A stretch of DNA of 64,000 bases, from contig NZ_BPIG01000002.1 of the NCBI RefSeq assembly GCF_026003995.1, forward strand, positions 806,001 through 870,000, read 5' to 3'. Source of the DNA: Tepidiforma sp. Its GTDB lineage: Bacteria; Chloroflexota; Dehalococcoidia; Tepidiformales; Tepidiformaceae. Under the pieces are notes generated by a model. The model was not told the DNA's origin, searched no databases, and saw only the letters and a program-made list of their open reading frames with translations. The position numbers were made by a program, and so were the translations under genes. Shown piece after piece: positions 27,074 to 35,233 of the stretch (the first letter of the stretch is position 1; each line of letters begins with the position of its first letter).

Positions 27074-28033
27074 TCAGCGCAGCGGCGCGTCCCACGGCAG
27101 CACCGACCGCCCGGGCAACAGCACCGGCTTCACCACACCGTCCGCGATGACCGCCAGGATGTCGTACCCCGCGAAGAGCGACGGGTCCATCCCTCGCAGC
27201 GCCCACGACAGCTTCTCCTCTTCCGCGTACGTCGCCGGCCCGAGGATGACCAGCGCCCGCGCATCCGCCTGCTCAACGGCCCCGGCCTCGTTCGCCGCTT
27301 TCAGCAGCCGCCGCAGGTTCCGCCGCAGCGAAGCGCTCCACTCGTCGTTCTCCGGCGCGGGCGTCCCCAGCACGCAGCTCCCGCCGCCGCCGAGGTCGTT
27401 CGCCGTCCAGCAGTCCCGCGCCTCGATCGTGATCGACTCGTCCACCTCCGGCTGCTGCGACGCCATCACGATCCGCTCGGCCAGCTCCTGCCGCGCGTCT
27501 TCGCTCGCCGGCAGCCGGAACAGCTCGTTCGAATTCAGCTGGAACGTCCCCGGCACGCGGTTCGTAAACCGCGCCCAGTGCCCCGCCAGACCCCCGAGCA
27601 CCGTCACCACCGAGCCAGACCGATCCACCCGCCGCAGGTACAGCTCCACCGGCCGGCAAAACTCCAGCCGCCCATCATCCAGCCGCCGCGCAGCCTCCAG
27701 CGCCAGCACAAGCTGCGAAAGCCCGGGCTCCACCGACGGCGGCACCGCCCCCCGTGGCACCCAGATCGCCAGCCCCCGCCCCTCCGCGTCGAGCCGCCGC
27801 TCGATCGCCGCGCGTCCCGCCTCCCATGCCACCGTGGCATCCGGCCCAAACGTGTTGATGACCGTCGTATGCAACTTCCACCGCCGCCCCACGACCACGT
27901 TGCCGGCCAGCGTGGTCCCGTCCGATTCCGCCCCCTCGACCGACACGCTCCGGGCATAGTGCGGCCCGAACCAGCCAAGAAAGAGCCGCAGCCCTGCCTC
28001 CGCCTGGTCCGCCGGGTACGTTCGTTCGGTCAC
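27074..28033 (-). CDS. Hypothetical protein
   Basis: 319 residues; no family recognised. No signal peptide or membrane helix. The middle contains several beta-rich segments (TLAGNVVVGRRWKLHTTVI, GLAIWVPRGAVPP) and two tryptophan-containing strands. The C-terminus YDILAVIADGVVKPVLLPGR looks like a globular ending. It starts 13 bases after the stop of bL25 on the same strand, so it may be cotranscribed with it. Confidence 0.7.
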   Translation of the reverse strand: MTERTYPADQAEAGLRLFLGWFGPHYARSVSVEGAESDGTTLAGNVVVGRRWKLHTTVINTFGPDATVAWEAGRAAIERRLDAEGRGLAIWVPRGAVPPSVEPGLSQLVLALEAARRLDDGRLEFCRPVELYLRRVDRSGSVVTVLGGLAGHWARFTNRVPGTFQLNSNELFRLPASEDARQELAERIVMASQQPEVDESITIEARDCWTANDLGGGGSCVLGTPAPENDEWSASLRRNLRRLLKAANEAGAVEQADARALVILGPATYAEEEKLSWALRGMDPSLFAGYDILAVIADGVVKPVLLPGRSVLPWDAPLR

Positions 28034-28045
28034 GCGGCGTGAGCG

Positions 28046-28630
28046 CTAGCCTCCGCGCTGGCCGCGGATGCGCGGCTTCGCTACCGAGGCCACCACAATC
28101 GACGGGTCCGTCAGGATTTCGACCCCCGGCGGCGGGGTGATATCGCCCACCGTCAGCACGGAGTCGAAGCCCTTGAGCGGCGCAAGGTCTACCGGGATCG
28201 TGTCCGGGATATCGAGCGGCCGGCACCGCACCGACACAATCTCCAGCCCCGGCAGCAGCGTGCCCGCGAGGTCGCGCACGGCGGGCGCCTCGCCAACGAG
28301 CCGCAGCGGCACGTTCGCCGTGATTGGCCGCTCCGGGTCCACCTGGAAAAAGTCCACGTGAATCGGCTCACCCGTCCCGTGCGCACGCGAAATCCCGCGC
28401 AGAATCACGTACCGCGGCGTGCCCTCGCCCGCCACGCGCAGCTCGATCATCGCGCGCAGCCCGGCCGACTTGATCGTCTTCGCGAACGCCCGCGCATCAA
28501 TCTCGATCGCCTGCGAAACGAGCCCCTTGCCGTACACATTCGCCGGGAGCCGCCCCGCCTCCCGGAGCCGCTTCACTTGCTTGCCCAGCACCGTCCGCGG
28601 TGCCGCCTCAATCGTTACCCGTTCTGCCAT
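28046..28630 (-). CDS. rplY: Ribosomal protein bL25 (CTC form)
   Basis: 194 residues, the long general-stress (CTC/TL5) form. The N-terminal domain binds 5S rRNA: RTVLGKQVKRLREAGRLPANVYGKG is the family signature; HVDFFQVDPERPITANVPLRLVGEAPAV opens the C-terminal TL5-type domain. Its target, the 5S rRNA, is encoded at 34855-34970 in this window. A good promoter precedes it. Confidence 0.95.
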   Translation of the reverse strand: MAERVTIEAAPRTVLGKQVKRLREAGRLPANVYGKGLVSQAIEIDARAFAKTIKSAGLRAMIELRVAGEGTPRYVILRGISRAHGTGEPIHVDFFQVDPERPITANVPLRLVGEAPAVRDLAGTLLPGLEIVSVRCRPLDIPDTIPVDLAPLKGFDSVLTVGDITPPPGVEILTDPSIVVASVAKPRIRGQRGG

Positions 28631-28675
28631 TGGACTACCTCACAGCCACGCTCGATACGTGGCGCACATCGATCC

Positions 28676-28703
28676 AATCTAGCCGAGCCCGTCTCAGGGT
28701 CAA
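28676..28703 (-). promoter_or_regulatory. Promoter for rplY
   Basis: Minus strand TTGACC (28703-28698), 16-base spacer, TAGATT (28681-28676). It gives a leader of about 40 bases. Confidence 0.55.
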
Positions 28704-28726
28704 GCCGCTGGCATTCGCCCGGCAAA

Positions 28727-28758
28727 AGAGGGAGCCATCCGCCGCGACGGCTCCCTCT
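28727..28758 (-). terminator. Terminator of the ferredoxin gene
   Basis: 10-bp stem AGAGGGAGCC / GGCTCCCTCT with a 12-base loop; on the minus strand it runs into TTTT at 28727-28724. Confidence 0.7.
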
Positions 28759-28784
28759 CGCACAAACCTTCAATTGGCCGCAAA

Positions 28785-29072
<288 letters not shown>

Positions 29073-29126
29073 TCGGGGCTCCTCTCCCGTCGGGGATGCT
29101 GCGTTCCTGCCACGTGGGCGTCTCGC

Positions 29127-29156
29127 ATACTACTATTCGGCCCCTCCCTCTGTGAA
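29127..29156 (-). promoter_or_regulatory. Promoter for the ferredoxin gene
   Basis: Minus strand TTCACA (29156-29151), 18-base spacer, TAGTAT (29132-29127). Confidence 0.5.
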
Positions 29157-29203
29157 GAAGAGCCGCCAACCCGGCATCGGCGCCATGACGTCCCGTCCGC
29201 GGC

Positions 29204-29890
29204 CTACTCCCGCAGCCGCTCCCGCCGAGCCTCCCGCACCGCCACAGGCTTCCCCGACCGCAAATCGACCGCGTAAAACCGCCCCGCCCGGATCTCCTCG
29301 ATCAGCTCCCGCTCGTCGCGAATCTCCCGCTCGAAGTACGTCGCGCACTTCCCGATGTCCGAGATGGCGTGCGAGTCCGTCCCGCCCGTCCCGGGGAGGT
29401 GCATCATCTCGCACAGCCGCTGCGAGAACTCGTTCTCCTTGTCGGAGCCCCGGCCGTTGATCTCCTCCAGGCCCTGCACGTACTGGTAGGCCGGGTTCCG
29501 CGCCGCCTTCTCCAGCGCCGCCCGGTACTCGTCGTCATTCCGCGAAAACCACGGCATCTGCCGCCGGTACGGGTGGGCCGCCACGAGCGCCCCGCCCACC
29601 TTCTCCACGTACGCCGCCAGCTCCCGCGACCGGTGCATCCCAAAAACGTACTTGTCGATGCCGAACGCAAGGATGTGGCCGTCATCGGTCGAAATCTCGA
29701 CGCCCGCGAGGACGAGGAAGTTGTGCTTCGCGCGCAGCTCCTCGATCGCCTTGTAATCCCATACCGTGTCGTGCTCCGTGAACACGATCGCGTCGAGGCC
29801 CGCCGCCTTCGCGCGGACGATCAGGTCATCGGGGTTCAGGACGCTGTCGTGCGAGCGGGGCCACGTGTGGCTGTGGATGTCGATGAGCAT
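29204..29890 (-). CDS. PHP-domain metal-dependent phosphoesterase
   Basis: 228 residues from the ATG at 29890. PHP motifs in order: MLIDIHSHTW, FTEHDTVWDY, LAGVEISTDDGHIL, VAAHPYRR and GTGGTDSHAISDIG, covering the metal ligands. Stand-alone PHP proteins of this size hydrolyse small phosphate esters (for example nucleoside 3',5'-bisphosphates), but here the substrate is not known. The frame is open 36 codons upstream without family similarity. Confidence 0.92.
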   Translation of the reverse strand: MLIDIHSHTWPRSHDSVLNPDDLIVRAKAAGLDAIVFTEHDTVWDYKAIEELRAKHNFLVLAGVEISTDDGHILAFGIDKYVFGMHRSRELAAYVEKVGGALVAAHPYRRQMPWFSRNDDEYRAALEKAARNPAYQYVQGLEEINGRGSDKENEFSQRLCEMMHLPGTGGTDSHAISDIGKCATYFEREIRDERELIEEIRAGRFYAVDLRSGKPVAVREARRERLRE

Positions 29891-29903
29891 GGGGCTGCCC
29901 GGT

Positions 29904-29933
29904 ACTATAGGGCCGCCTCTATCACCCGGGCAA
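29904..29933 (-). promoter_or_regulatory. Promoter for the PHP gene
   Basis: Minus strand TTGCCC (29933-29928), 18-base spacer, TATAGT (29909-29904), 13 bases before the ATG. Confidence 0.5.
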
Positions 29934-30020
29934 TCCGCCCCGCCGGCCCCCTCCCCCGGCGCCGGCCGCGCACCCGCGCCGCGAAACCGTCCGTTCACAC
30001 GGTCCCGTCATGATCGCGGC

Positions 30021-30188
30021 ATGGAACGCACGAACAGCCCCTGCCAGCACGAGTGGCGCTACCTCGTCGAGGTCCGCACCCGCGCCATCCGCATCCGCGA
30101 ATGCGCTCGCTGCGGCCGCCGCTCCGTCATCCCGGTCGAGCTCGCCCCGCTCCCCGGCCAGGCGTCCCGCCTCCGCGAAACCGCCTGA
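30021..30188 (+). CDS. Small putative zinc-ribbon protein
   Basis: 55 residues (start MERTNSPCQHEW). C-x-H at residues 8-10 and CARCGRR near residue 34 could form one zinc site, with a beta hairpin (YLVEVRTRAIRIRECARC) between. No family name can be given. The codon bias agrees with real genes of the window; short length keeps this tentative. It converges with the DinB gene. Confidence 0.5.
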   Translation: MERTNSPCQHEWRYLVEVRTRAIRIRECARCGRRSVIPVELAPLPGQASRLRETA

Positions 30189-30200
30189 CCGGGCTGCGCA

Positions 30201-30770
30201 TCAGGCCTCGCCGGCCTGCCGCCGCGCCACCAGCTCCAGCCGCATCTTCCGCTGGTTCGGCTCGCGCCCCTTGAAGTTCGGCTGGTACTCGCTCTGCCGA
30301 CCGAGAATCTGCGCCGTGTGCTGCCGATCGTGGCGGTAAAACGAGCGCAGCCACTGCAGCACCGTCAGCGTCCCGAACATCGGGCTCGTCGCCACCCGGT
30401 CGAAGTCCTCCAGCCGCATCCCGTCGATCAGCCCGAGCGTGTACCTGCGCTCCAGCTCCAGCTGCCGCAGCAGGTCCGCCACCGCGTACCGGTTCGCCTC
30501 TTCGATCGGGATCGGCACCGTCTGCCACGGGATGCGGCCGAGGTCCGGGTTCTCCTCCCGCAGCGCCGCCCGCACCCAGGCGTCGTACGTCCGCTCCATC
30601 TCGCACAGGTGCGCGAGCTGCTCCAGCGCCGTCCACTGCTCCTCGCCCTGGGCATCGACGGGCACCCGCAGCGCATCTTCCGGGCTCAGCCCCTCCGCCA
30701 CCCGGATGAGGTTCGCCCGCTCCTCCGCCATCTTCGCCAGCAGTTCATCCACCTGGTCGCGCGTCGCCAT
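30201..30770 (-). CDS. DinB-family protein
   Basis: 189 residues from the ATG at 30770. Four-helix DinB/YfiT-like bundle: the first helix QVDELLAKMAEERANLIRVAEGL, then WTALEQLAHLCEMERTYDAWV with the first metal-type His, and YRHDRQHTAQILGRQSEY with the final H-x3-H. DinB-like proteins bind a metal ion and several act as bacillithiol or mycothiol transferases; the role here is unknown. Confidence 0.87.
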   Translation of the reverse strand: MATRDQVDELLAKMAEERANLIRVAEGLSPEDALRVPVDAQGEEQWTALEQLAHLCEMERTYDAWVRAALREENPDLGRIPWQTVPIPIEEANRYAVADLLRQLELERRYTLGLIDGMRLEDFDRVATSPMFGTLTVLQWLRSFYRHDRQHTAQILGRQSEYQPNFKGREPNQRKMRLELVARRQAGEA

Positions 30771-30915
30771 CCTGCCTGCCTCCGAATCGGCGGCCGAGCC
30801 GGCGCACGCCCTGCCAGGCCGCATAGGGGATCGCCGCCAGGAGCGCGATGACCGTCACGAGCGCCCCGTACAGGCCCCCGAAGACGAAATCCACCGCGAA
30901 CTCCGCCAGCGGCAC
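30745..30915 (-). CDS. Small single-span membrane protein
   Basis: 56 residues from a GTG at 30915. One hydrophobic helix (FGGLYGALVTVIALLAAIPYAAW) is followed by an Arg-rich tail. It overlaps the start of the DinB gene by 26 bases on the same strand, which suggests coupling. No family recognised. The alternative is a chance open frame. Confidence 0.4.
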   Translation of the reverse strand: MPLAEFAVDFVFGGLYGALVTVIALLAAIPYAAWQGVRRLGRRFGGRQDGDARPGG

Positions 30916-30948
30916 GCCAACGATTCTACCGGCATCCGCCCCGGCCGG

Positions 30949-30977
30949 TTGGGCGCACGCCCCGCCCGTGCCACACT
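30949..30977 (+). promoter_or_regulatory. Promoter giving a probable leaderless mRNA for pth
   Basis: TTGGGC (30949-30954), 17-base spacer, CACACT (30972-30977), then six C to the ATG at 30984. No ribosome-binding site. Confidence 0.5.
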
Positions 30978-30983
30978 CCCCCC

Positions 30984-31616
30984 ATGCCCTTCCGCCGCAA
31001 GCCCGCATCTGCCGGCCCGCGCTTCGCCGCCGACTGGCTCATCGTCGGCCTCGGCAACCCGGGTGAAGAGTACGCCCGCACGCGGCATAACGTTGGGTTC
31101 TGGGTCGTCAACGCCCTCGCGAAGCGCGCCGGCGCGCAGCCGAAAGCCGTCGGCAGCCTCATGCACATCGGCGTCGGCTCGCTCCAGGGCCAGCGCGTCG
31201 CCCTCGTCAAACCGAAAACCTTCATGAACGTCAGCGGCAAAGCCGTCGCCCAGGCCCTCCAGTGGACCGGCTGCGGCCTCGCCCGCACCATCATCGCCTA
31301 CGACGACCTCGACCTGCCCCCCGGCCAGCTCCGCATCCGCGCCGGCGGCGGCCACGGCGGCCACAACGGCCTCAAGAGCATCGCCCAGCACGCCGGGCTC
31401 GATTTCATCCGCGTCCGCATCGGCATCGGCCGCCCTACCGTCGGCGACGAACCCTCCTGGGACCCCGACGTCGTCGCCGACTGGGTGCTCAGCCCCCCCG
31501 CGCCGGCCGACCGCGAACTGCTCGAGGCCGCCGTCCAGCGCGCCGCCGACGCCATCGAGACCATCATCTCCGCCGGCGTCGAAGCCGCCGCTGCCGCCTT
31601 CAATCGCAAGGCGTAA
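30984..31616 (+). CDS. pth: Peptidyl-tRNA hydrolase
   Basis: Releases tRNA from peptidyl-tRNA that drops off ribosomes. 210 residues, with a basic 17-residue N-terminal extension. Motifs: IVGLGNPGEEYARTRHNVGF with the catalytic His, LVKPKTFMNVSG, AYDDLDLPPGQLRIR, and GGGHGGHNGLKSI. The C-terminal tail (EAAAAAFNRKA) is normal for the family. The start codon lies at the expected transcription start. Confidence 0.96.
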   Translation: MPFRRKPASAGPRFAADWLIVGLGNPGEEYARTRHNVGFWVVNALAKRAGAQPKAVGSLMHIGVGSLQGQRVALVKPKTFMNVSGKAVAQALQWTGCGLARTIIAYDDLDLPPGQLRIRAGGGHGGHNGLKSIAQHAGLDFIRVRIGIGRPTVGDEPSWDPDVVADWVLSPPAPADRELLEAAVQRAADAIETIISAGVEAAAAAFNRKA

Positions 31617-31758
31617 GAAGCCCGCAAGAGCGGCTTCAGCGCCGCCGAACGCGTCACGATTTGTCGCTGAACTGTCGCATGCTGCCTGCGCAAACCCGCG
31701 CTGATACCGGGTAAAATTCCGGGAAAGGTTCGGCGACATTCGACCGCGGAAGCGAGGC

Positions 31759-33123
31759 ATGTACCGCGAAGAAGACTACCGCGCTATCGACGCGCACCTC
31801 GGGTTCTTCCCTGGCTGCGCCATCCGGCCACCGCTTCGTATGGACACGACCTGCTCGCCCGGCGGCACCGGCCGCGTCTCCCCGTACGGCTGCGACGTCA
31901 TCTACGGCGACCTCCTTCCCTCGCCATCGCCCGAGGACCCGGAGGAGACCGCGCTCCGCAAGGGCCTCCGCGTCGCCGTGGCGCAGGCGCTCGCCGCCCT
32001 CGATTCCCGCGAGCGCCAGGTCCTTCGTCTCCGCTTCGGCTTCGCGGGCGAACCGCAGACGCTCGAACAGATCGGCGCCGTCTTCGGCCTCACGCGCGAA
32101 CGCATCCGCCAAATCGAGGCGAAAGCGCTGAAAAAGCTCCAGTCGCCCCGGTTCATGCCCTTCCTCGAGCCGTGGCGCCCGGGCGGCCCCGCGCGCCCGG
32201 CCGCGAAGCCGGCAGCGCCCGCCGTGCTCCGCCGGGTGGGCGCACCGGCACCCCGGGATGGGTCCGCCGACCGCCGCCACGTCGGCCCCGCGAAGACGAA
32301 CCGGGAAACGGACCGCCGCGCCGCTCCGGCGCCGCCCCTGGCGAACCGTCCGCCTGCCAGTGCCGAGCGGCCACCGGCGGCCCCGGCGCCGGCCGACCCC
32401 TCCAGCCCGGCCCCGGCGACCGCCGAGGACGCCATCTACGACGCCATCGTTCACGTCTTCTTCCCGCCCTCCGGGCCGTCGGACGCGGAATCCGCTGCCT
32501 CCTCCAGCGTCCCGGCCGTGACCGGTACGAGTGACGCGACCGAGCGCCTCCTCGCGATGCTCGAACCCGCCGAACGCGCCGCGCTCGAACACCTCCACGG
32601 CTTCCGCGCCGCGCTCGCCCCGGCCGCCATCGAACGGCAGCTCGGCATCCCGCAAGCGCGCCTCACCGACCTCGACCGCTGGTTCACCCGCGAACTCCGC
32701 CGTCACCGCGCCGCGCCCGGGACGTACGACCCCGCCCCTCCGCCGCCCTCCGCCCCCGAAGAGCCCGCCGAAACCGAGGATCCCGGCAGCCGTCTCATCC
32801 TGTTCCCGGCAGTCGCCCCGCAGGACCCCCTCGCGATGGCCCTCGAGGGCTTCCGCGCCCGCGGCTACGACATCGTCGACAACCGCCCCCGGGGCGGCGC
32901 CCTCTGGGTCCACGACCTCCATATGAAGCTCGCGCAGGAGATGGAGGATCTTTCGCGCCGCGGCATCCGGTTCCGCTTCACGGAGCACAAACGCGCCGGC
33001 ACCTGGGGCTGGTATCTCGAAGAGGCACCCGCCCCGGCCGCGCAGCGCCCGCCCCGCCAATTAGCCCTGCCTTCCCCGTCCCGGAAGCCGCGCAAGGCGC
33101 GCAAATACCGCGTCCCGTCCTAG
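31759..33123 (+). CDS. Sigma-region-4 protein with long disordered linker and C-terminal GGALWV-type domain
   Basis: 454 residues with an unusual layout. Residues 72-130 are a clear sigma-70 region 4: ALDSRERQVLRLRFGF, LEQIGAVFGLTRERIRQIEAKALKKLQ, i.e. a -35-binding helix-turn-helix. There is no region 2 or 3, so it cannot melt a promoter by itself. A Pro/Ala-rich linker follows (140-230), then a second helical segment that looks like another HTH (LEPAERAALEHLHGFRAALAP, IERQLGIPQARLTDLDRWF), another linker, and a C-terminal domain with MALEGFRARGYDIVDNRPRGG, ALWVHD and FTEHKRAGTWGWYLE. That last domain resembles the GGALWV...WYL module I recall at the ends of some helicases and nucleases. The tail is Lys/Arg-rich. 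Function unknown. Confidence 0.75.
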   Translation: MYREEDYRAIDAHLGFFPGCAIRPPLRMDTTCSPGGTGRVSPYGCDVIYGDLLPSPSPEDPEETALRKGLRVAVAQALAALDSRERQVLRLRFGFAGEPQTLEQIGAVFGLTRERIRQIEAKALKKLQSPRFMPFLEPWRPGGPARPAAKPAAPAVLRRVGAPAPRDGSADRRHVGPAKTNRETDRRAAPAPPLANRPPASAERPPAAPAPADPSSPAPATAEDAIYDAIVHVFFPPSGPSDAESAASSSVPAVTGTSDATERLLAMLEPAERAALEHLHGFRAALAPAAIERQLGIPQARLTDLDRWFTRELRRHRAAPGTYDPAPPPPSAPEEPAETEDPGSRLILFPAVAPQDPLAMALEGFRARGYDIVDNRPRGGALWVHDLHMKLAQEMEDLSRRGIRFRFTEHKRAGTWGWYLEEAPAPAAQRPPRQLALPSPSRKPRKARKYRVPS

Positions 33124-33134
33124 ACTCATTCCAG

Positions 33135-34265
33135 ATGAGCCCGACCGCTGCCGACATCGAACGCTACCGGCGCAACCTCCGCGACGAGGTCGACGGCGCC
33201 GCCCTCTACCGCTACCTTGCCGCCGCTGAGAAAGACCCGAACCTGCGCGACGTCTTCCTCCGCCTCGCCGAGAGCGAAGACCGCCACCGCGCCCTTTGGG
33301 AAGCGAAGCTCCGAGAAGCCGGCGCTGAGGTCCCGGACTACCGCCCAAGCTTCCGCACTCGCTTCCTCGGCTGGCTCGCCCGCCGCTTCGGCACCGCCTC
33401 CGTCAGCCCCATCGTCACCCGCATGGAGATGTCGGCCTACACGATGTACGACGACCAGCCGGAGGCCATCGCCGCCGACCTCCCCCGCGACGAGCGCTCC
33501 CACGCCCGCCTCTTCCGCGAACTCGCTCGATCGACCCGCGGCCGGCCGGTCGAGGTCGACATCGCCCGGCTCGAAGGCCGCCACCGCGCCGGCACCGGCA
33601 ACGCCCTCCGCGCCGCCGTCCTCGGCGCCAACGACGGCCTCGTCTCGAATCTCTCGCTCGTCATGGGCGTCGCCGGCGCGAACCCCGGCCAGAACGTCGT
33701 CGTCCTCGCCGGCATCGCAGGCCTCCTCGCCGGCTCCCTCTCGATGGCTCTCGGCGAATGGATCAGCGTTCGCAGTTCGGCTGAGGCCTTCGCCCGCCAG
33801 CTCGAAATCGAGCGCGATGAGCTCGCCCTGATGCCCGATGAAGAGCTCGAGGAGCTCGTCCTCATCTACCGCGCGAAGGGCCTCGGCGAAGAGGAAGCCC
33901 GCGCCACCGCGCAGCGCATCATCGCCAACCGCGAAACCGCCCTCGATACCCTCGCCCGCGAAGAGCTCGGCATGTCCGAAGAAGAGGCGGGCAACCCGTG
34001 GGTCGCCGCCATCACCTCGTTCCTCACCTTCAGCGTTGGCGCCATCATCCCCGTCATCCCGTGGCTCTTCCTCGCCGGCATCGCCGGGGTGGCCGCCAGC
34101 GCAGCCGCCAGCGCCCTCGGCCTCTTCGCCGTCGGCGCCGCCATCACCCTCTACACCGGCCGGGGCATCCTCTTCTCGGGGTTCCGCATGCTCACCTTCG
34201 GCCTCGCGGCCTCGGCCATCACCTTCGGCATCGGCCGCCTCATCGGCGTCAGCACCGGCATTTGA
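33135..34265 (+). CDS. Ferritin-like/VIT1 fusion iron or manganese transporter
   Basis: 376 residues. The N-terminal 150 residues form a ferritin-like bundle with ExxH pairs (LAESEDRHRALW and PRDERSHARLF) as in erythrin-VIT1 proteins; the remainder is a VIT1/CCC1 domain: VLGANDGLVSNLSLVMGVAGA, LLAGSLSMALGEWISV, a charged cytosolic helical insertion (FARQLEIERDELALMPDEELEELVL), and three membrane helices to the end. Moves Fe2+ or Mn2+ across the membrane; the ferritin-like part likely senses or collects the metal. TAGACT at 33121 sits eight bases before the ATG. Confidence 0.9.
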   Translation: MSPTAADIERYRRNLRDEVDGAALYRYLAAAEKDPNLRDVFLRLAESEDRHRALWEAKLREAGAEVPDYRPSFRTRFLGWLARRFGTASVSPIVTRMEMSAYTMYDDQPEAIAADLPRDERSHARLFRELARSTRGRPVEVDIARLEGRHRAGTGNALRAAVLGANDGLVSNLSLVMGVAGANPGQNVVVLAGIAGLLAGSLSMALGEWISVRSSAEAFARQLEIERDELALMPDEELEELVLIYRAKGLGEEEARATAQRIIANRETALDTLAREELGMSEEEAGNPWVAAITSFLTFSVGAIIPVIPWLFLAGIAGVAASAAASALGLFAVGAAITLYTGRGILFSGFRMLTFGLAASAITFGIGRLIGVSTGI

Positions 34266-34274
34266 CGCCCGCGG

Positions 34275-34775
34275 TCAATCGAGCGCGAGGTCGAGCGCCA
34301 GCCGGCGGTCCGTCGTCCGGATCGCCACCAGCCGGTACGGCAGTTCCCCCGCCGCCTCGTCGAGCCGCTCCTGCAGCGGCGGTTCGATGAGCGCCGCCAC
34401 CGCCTCCGGCGCCGTCAGGCCGCCCAGCGTCGCCCGCGCCACCCGCAGCACGAGCCGCCCATCCGCCACTTCCGGGTCGAGGTACACCGAGGCGCGCGTC
34501 CCAACGCCCCACGCGCCGACGCCGAACGTCACCCCGACGAGCCCCTCCTGCAGCACCTCGACATCCACCGCCGGCCGCTCGCCGACGCCCGGGATGGCCG
34601 GGAGCTCCCGCGCGATGATCGCCGCCAGCGCCCGCTCGTCGAACGTCACCGTGATGTTGCCGCCGCCGGCGACCGCCTCCGTCCGCGCGTCGAAATCGGG
34701 GTCCACCGTGAACCACAGCACGACCGCGACGGCCCCGGCGAGCATCCCCAGCGCGAACGCGAACAGTCCCCGCAT
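34275..34775 (-). CDS. Membrane-anchored hypothetical protein
   Basis: 166 residues from the ATG at 34775. One N-terminal membrane helix (LFAFALGMLAGAVAVVLWF) followed by an extracytoplasmic domain with ITVTFDERALAAIIARELP and repeated beta-alpha patterns. The alternating pattern resembles small lipid-binding SMP/LEA-like beta-rich domains, but I cannot name a family. It converges with the transporter gene, nine bases apart. Confidence 0.65.
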   Translation of the reverse strand: MRGLFAFALGMLAGAVAVVLWFTVDPDFDARTEAVAGGGNITVTFDERALAAIIARELPAIPGVGERPAVDVEVLQEGLVGVTFGVGAWGVGTRASVYLDPEVADGRLVLRVARATLGGLTAPEAVAALIEPPLQERLDEAAGELPYRLVAIRTTDRRLALDLALD

Positions 34776-34817
34776 GCCGCGAGCGTGCCGCCTCCGCCCC
34801 CTTGCCGCAACCGGCGC

Positions 34818-34846
34818 TTGCACGAACTCCCGCCCGCCGCCATAAT
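34818..34846 (+). promoter_or_regulatory. Promoter of the 5S rRNA gene
   Basis: TTGCAC (34818-34823), 17-base spacer, CATAAT (34841-34846); the 5S rRNA begins nine bases later. One of the best promoter matches in the window. Confidence 0.75.
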
Positions 34847-34854
34847 TCGAAGCA

Positions 34855-34970
34855 TCTGGTGGCTAGAGCGAGGTGGACCCACCCGTTCCCATCCCGAACA
34901 CGGAAGTGAAACGCCTCAGCGCTGACGATACTGCCCGGGCAACCGGGTGGGAAAATAGGCCGCCGCCGGG
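34855..34970 (+). rRNA. rrf: 5S ribosomal RNA
   Basis: About 116 nt. The invariant core is present: the CCCATCCCGAACACGG loop-B/C region and GAAGTGAAACGC immediately after, with the GGGAAAATAGG of loop E/helix IV. The ends TCTGGTGGC (34855-34863) and GCCGCCGGG (34962-34970) pair to a nine-bp terminal helix with G-U pairs, which fixes the boundaries. No 16S or 23S gene is beside it: the neighbours are a hypothetical gene and ribosomal protein S1. It has its own promoter and terminator. Confidence 0.95.
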
Positions 34971-34980
34971 TACTCACGAG

Positions 34981-35009
34981 AACCGCCGCGAGGCGGTTTC
35001 TTCCTTTTT
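34981..35009 (+). terminator. Terminator of the 5S rRNA gene
   Basis: 7-bp stem AACCGCC / GGCGGTT around a GCGA tetraloop, then TCTTCC and five T. Confidence 0.85.
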
Positions 35010-35150
35010 CGGGAGGGTCCAGCAGCACCCCCGAGCGACCGGCTGCTGCGCCAGAAGGTAACTGCACGGCCCCCGCAGGCGTTTCTCCTCATGCCCCGCG
35101 CGGCTCCCGCGCAGCCCCGCGTCCGGTTTCCTCGAACGATCGGCCGCTGG

Positions 35151-35156
35151 TACAAT
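35151..35156 (+). promoter_or_regulatory. Probable -10 element for rpsA
   Basis: TACAAT at 35151-35156, 78 bases upstream of the S1 start. The -35 region (TTTCCT, 18 bases upstream) is a poor match. Confidence 0.4.
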
Positions 35157-35233
35157 TCAGTTCGAGAATCCCTCAACTCACCCCGGCGCGTACACCCTGC
35201 GGAAGGGATACGTGCCCCCAGACGGAGCCACAC

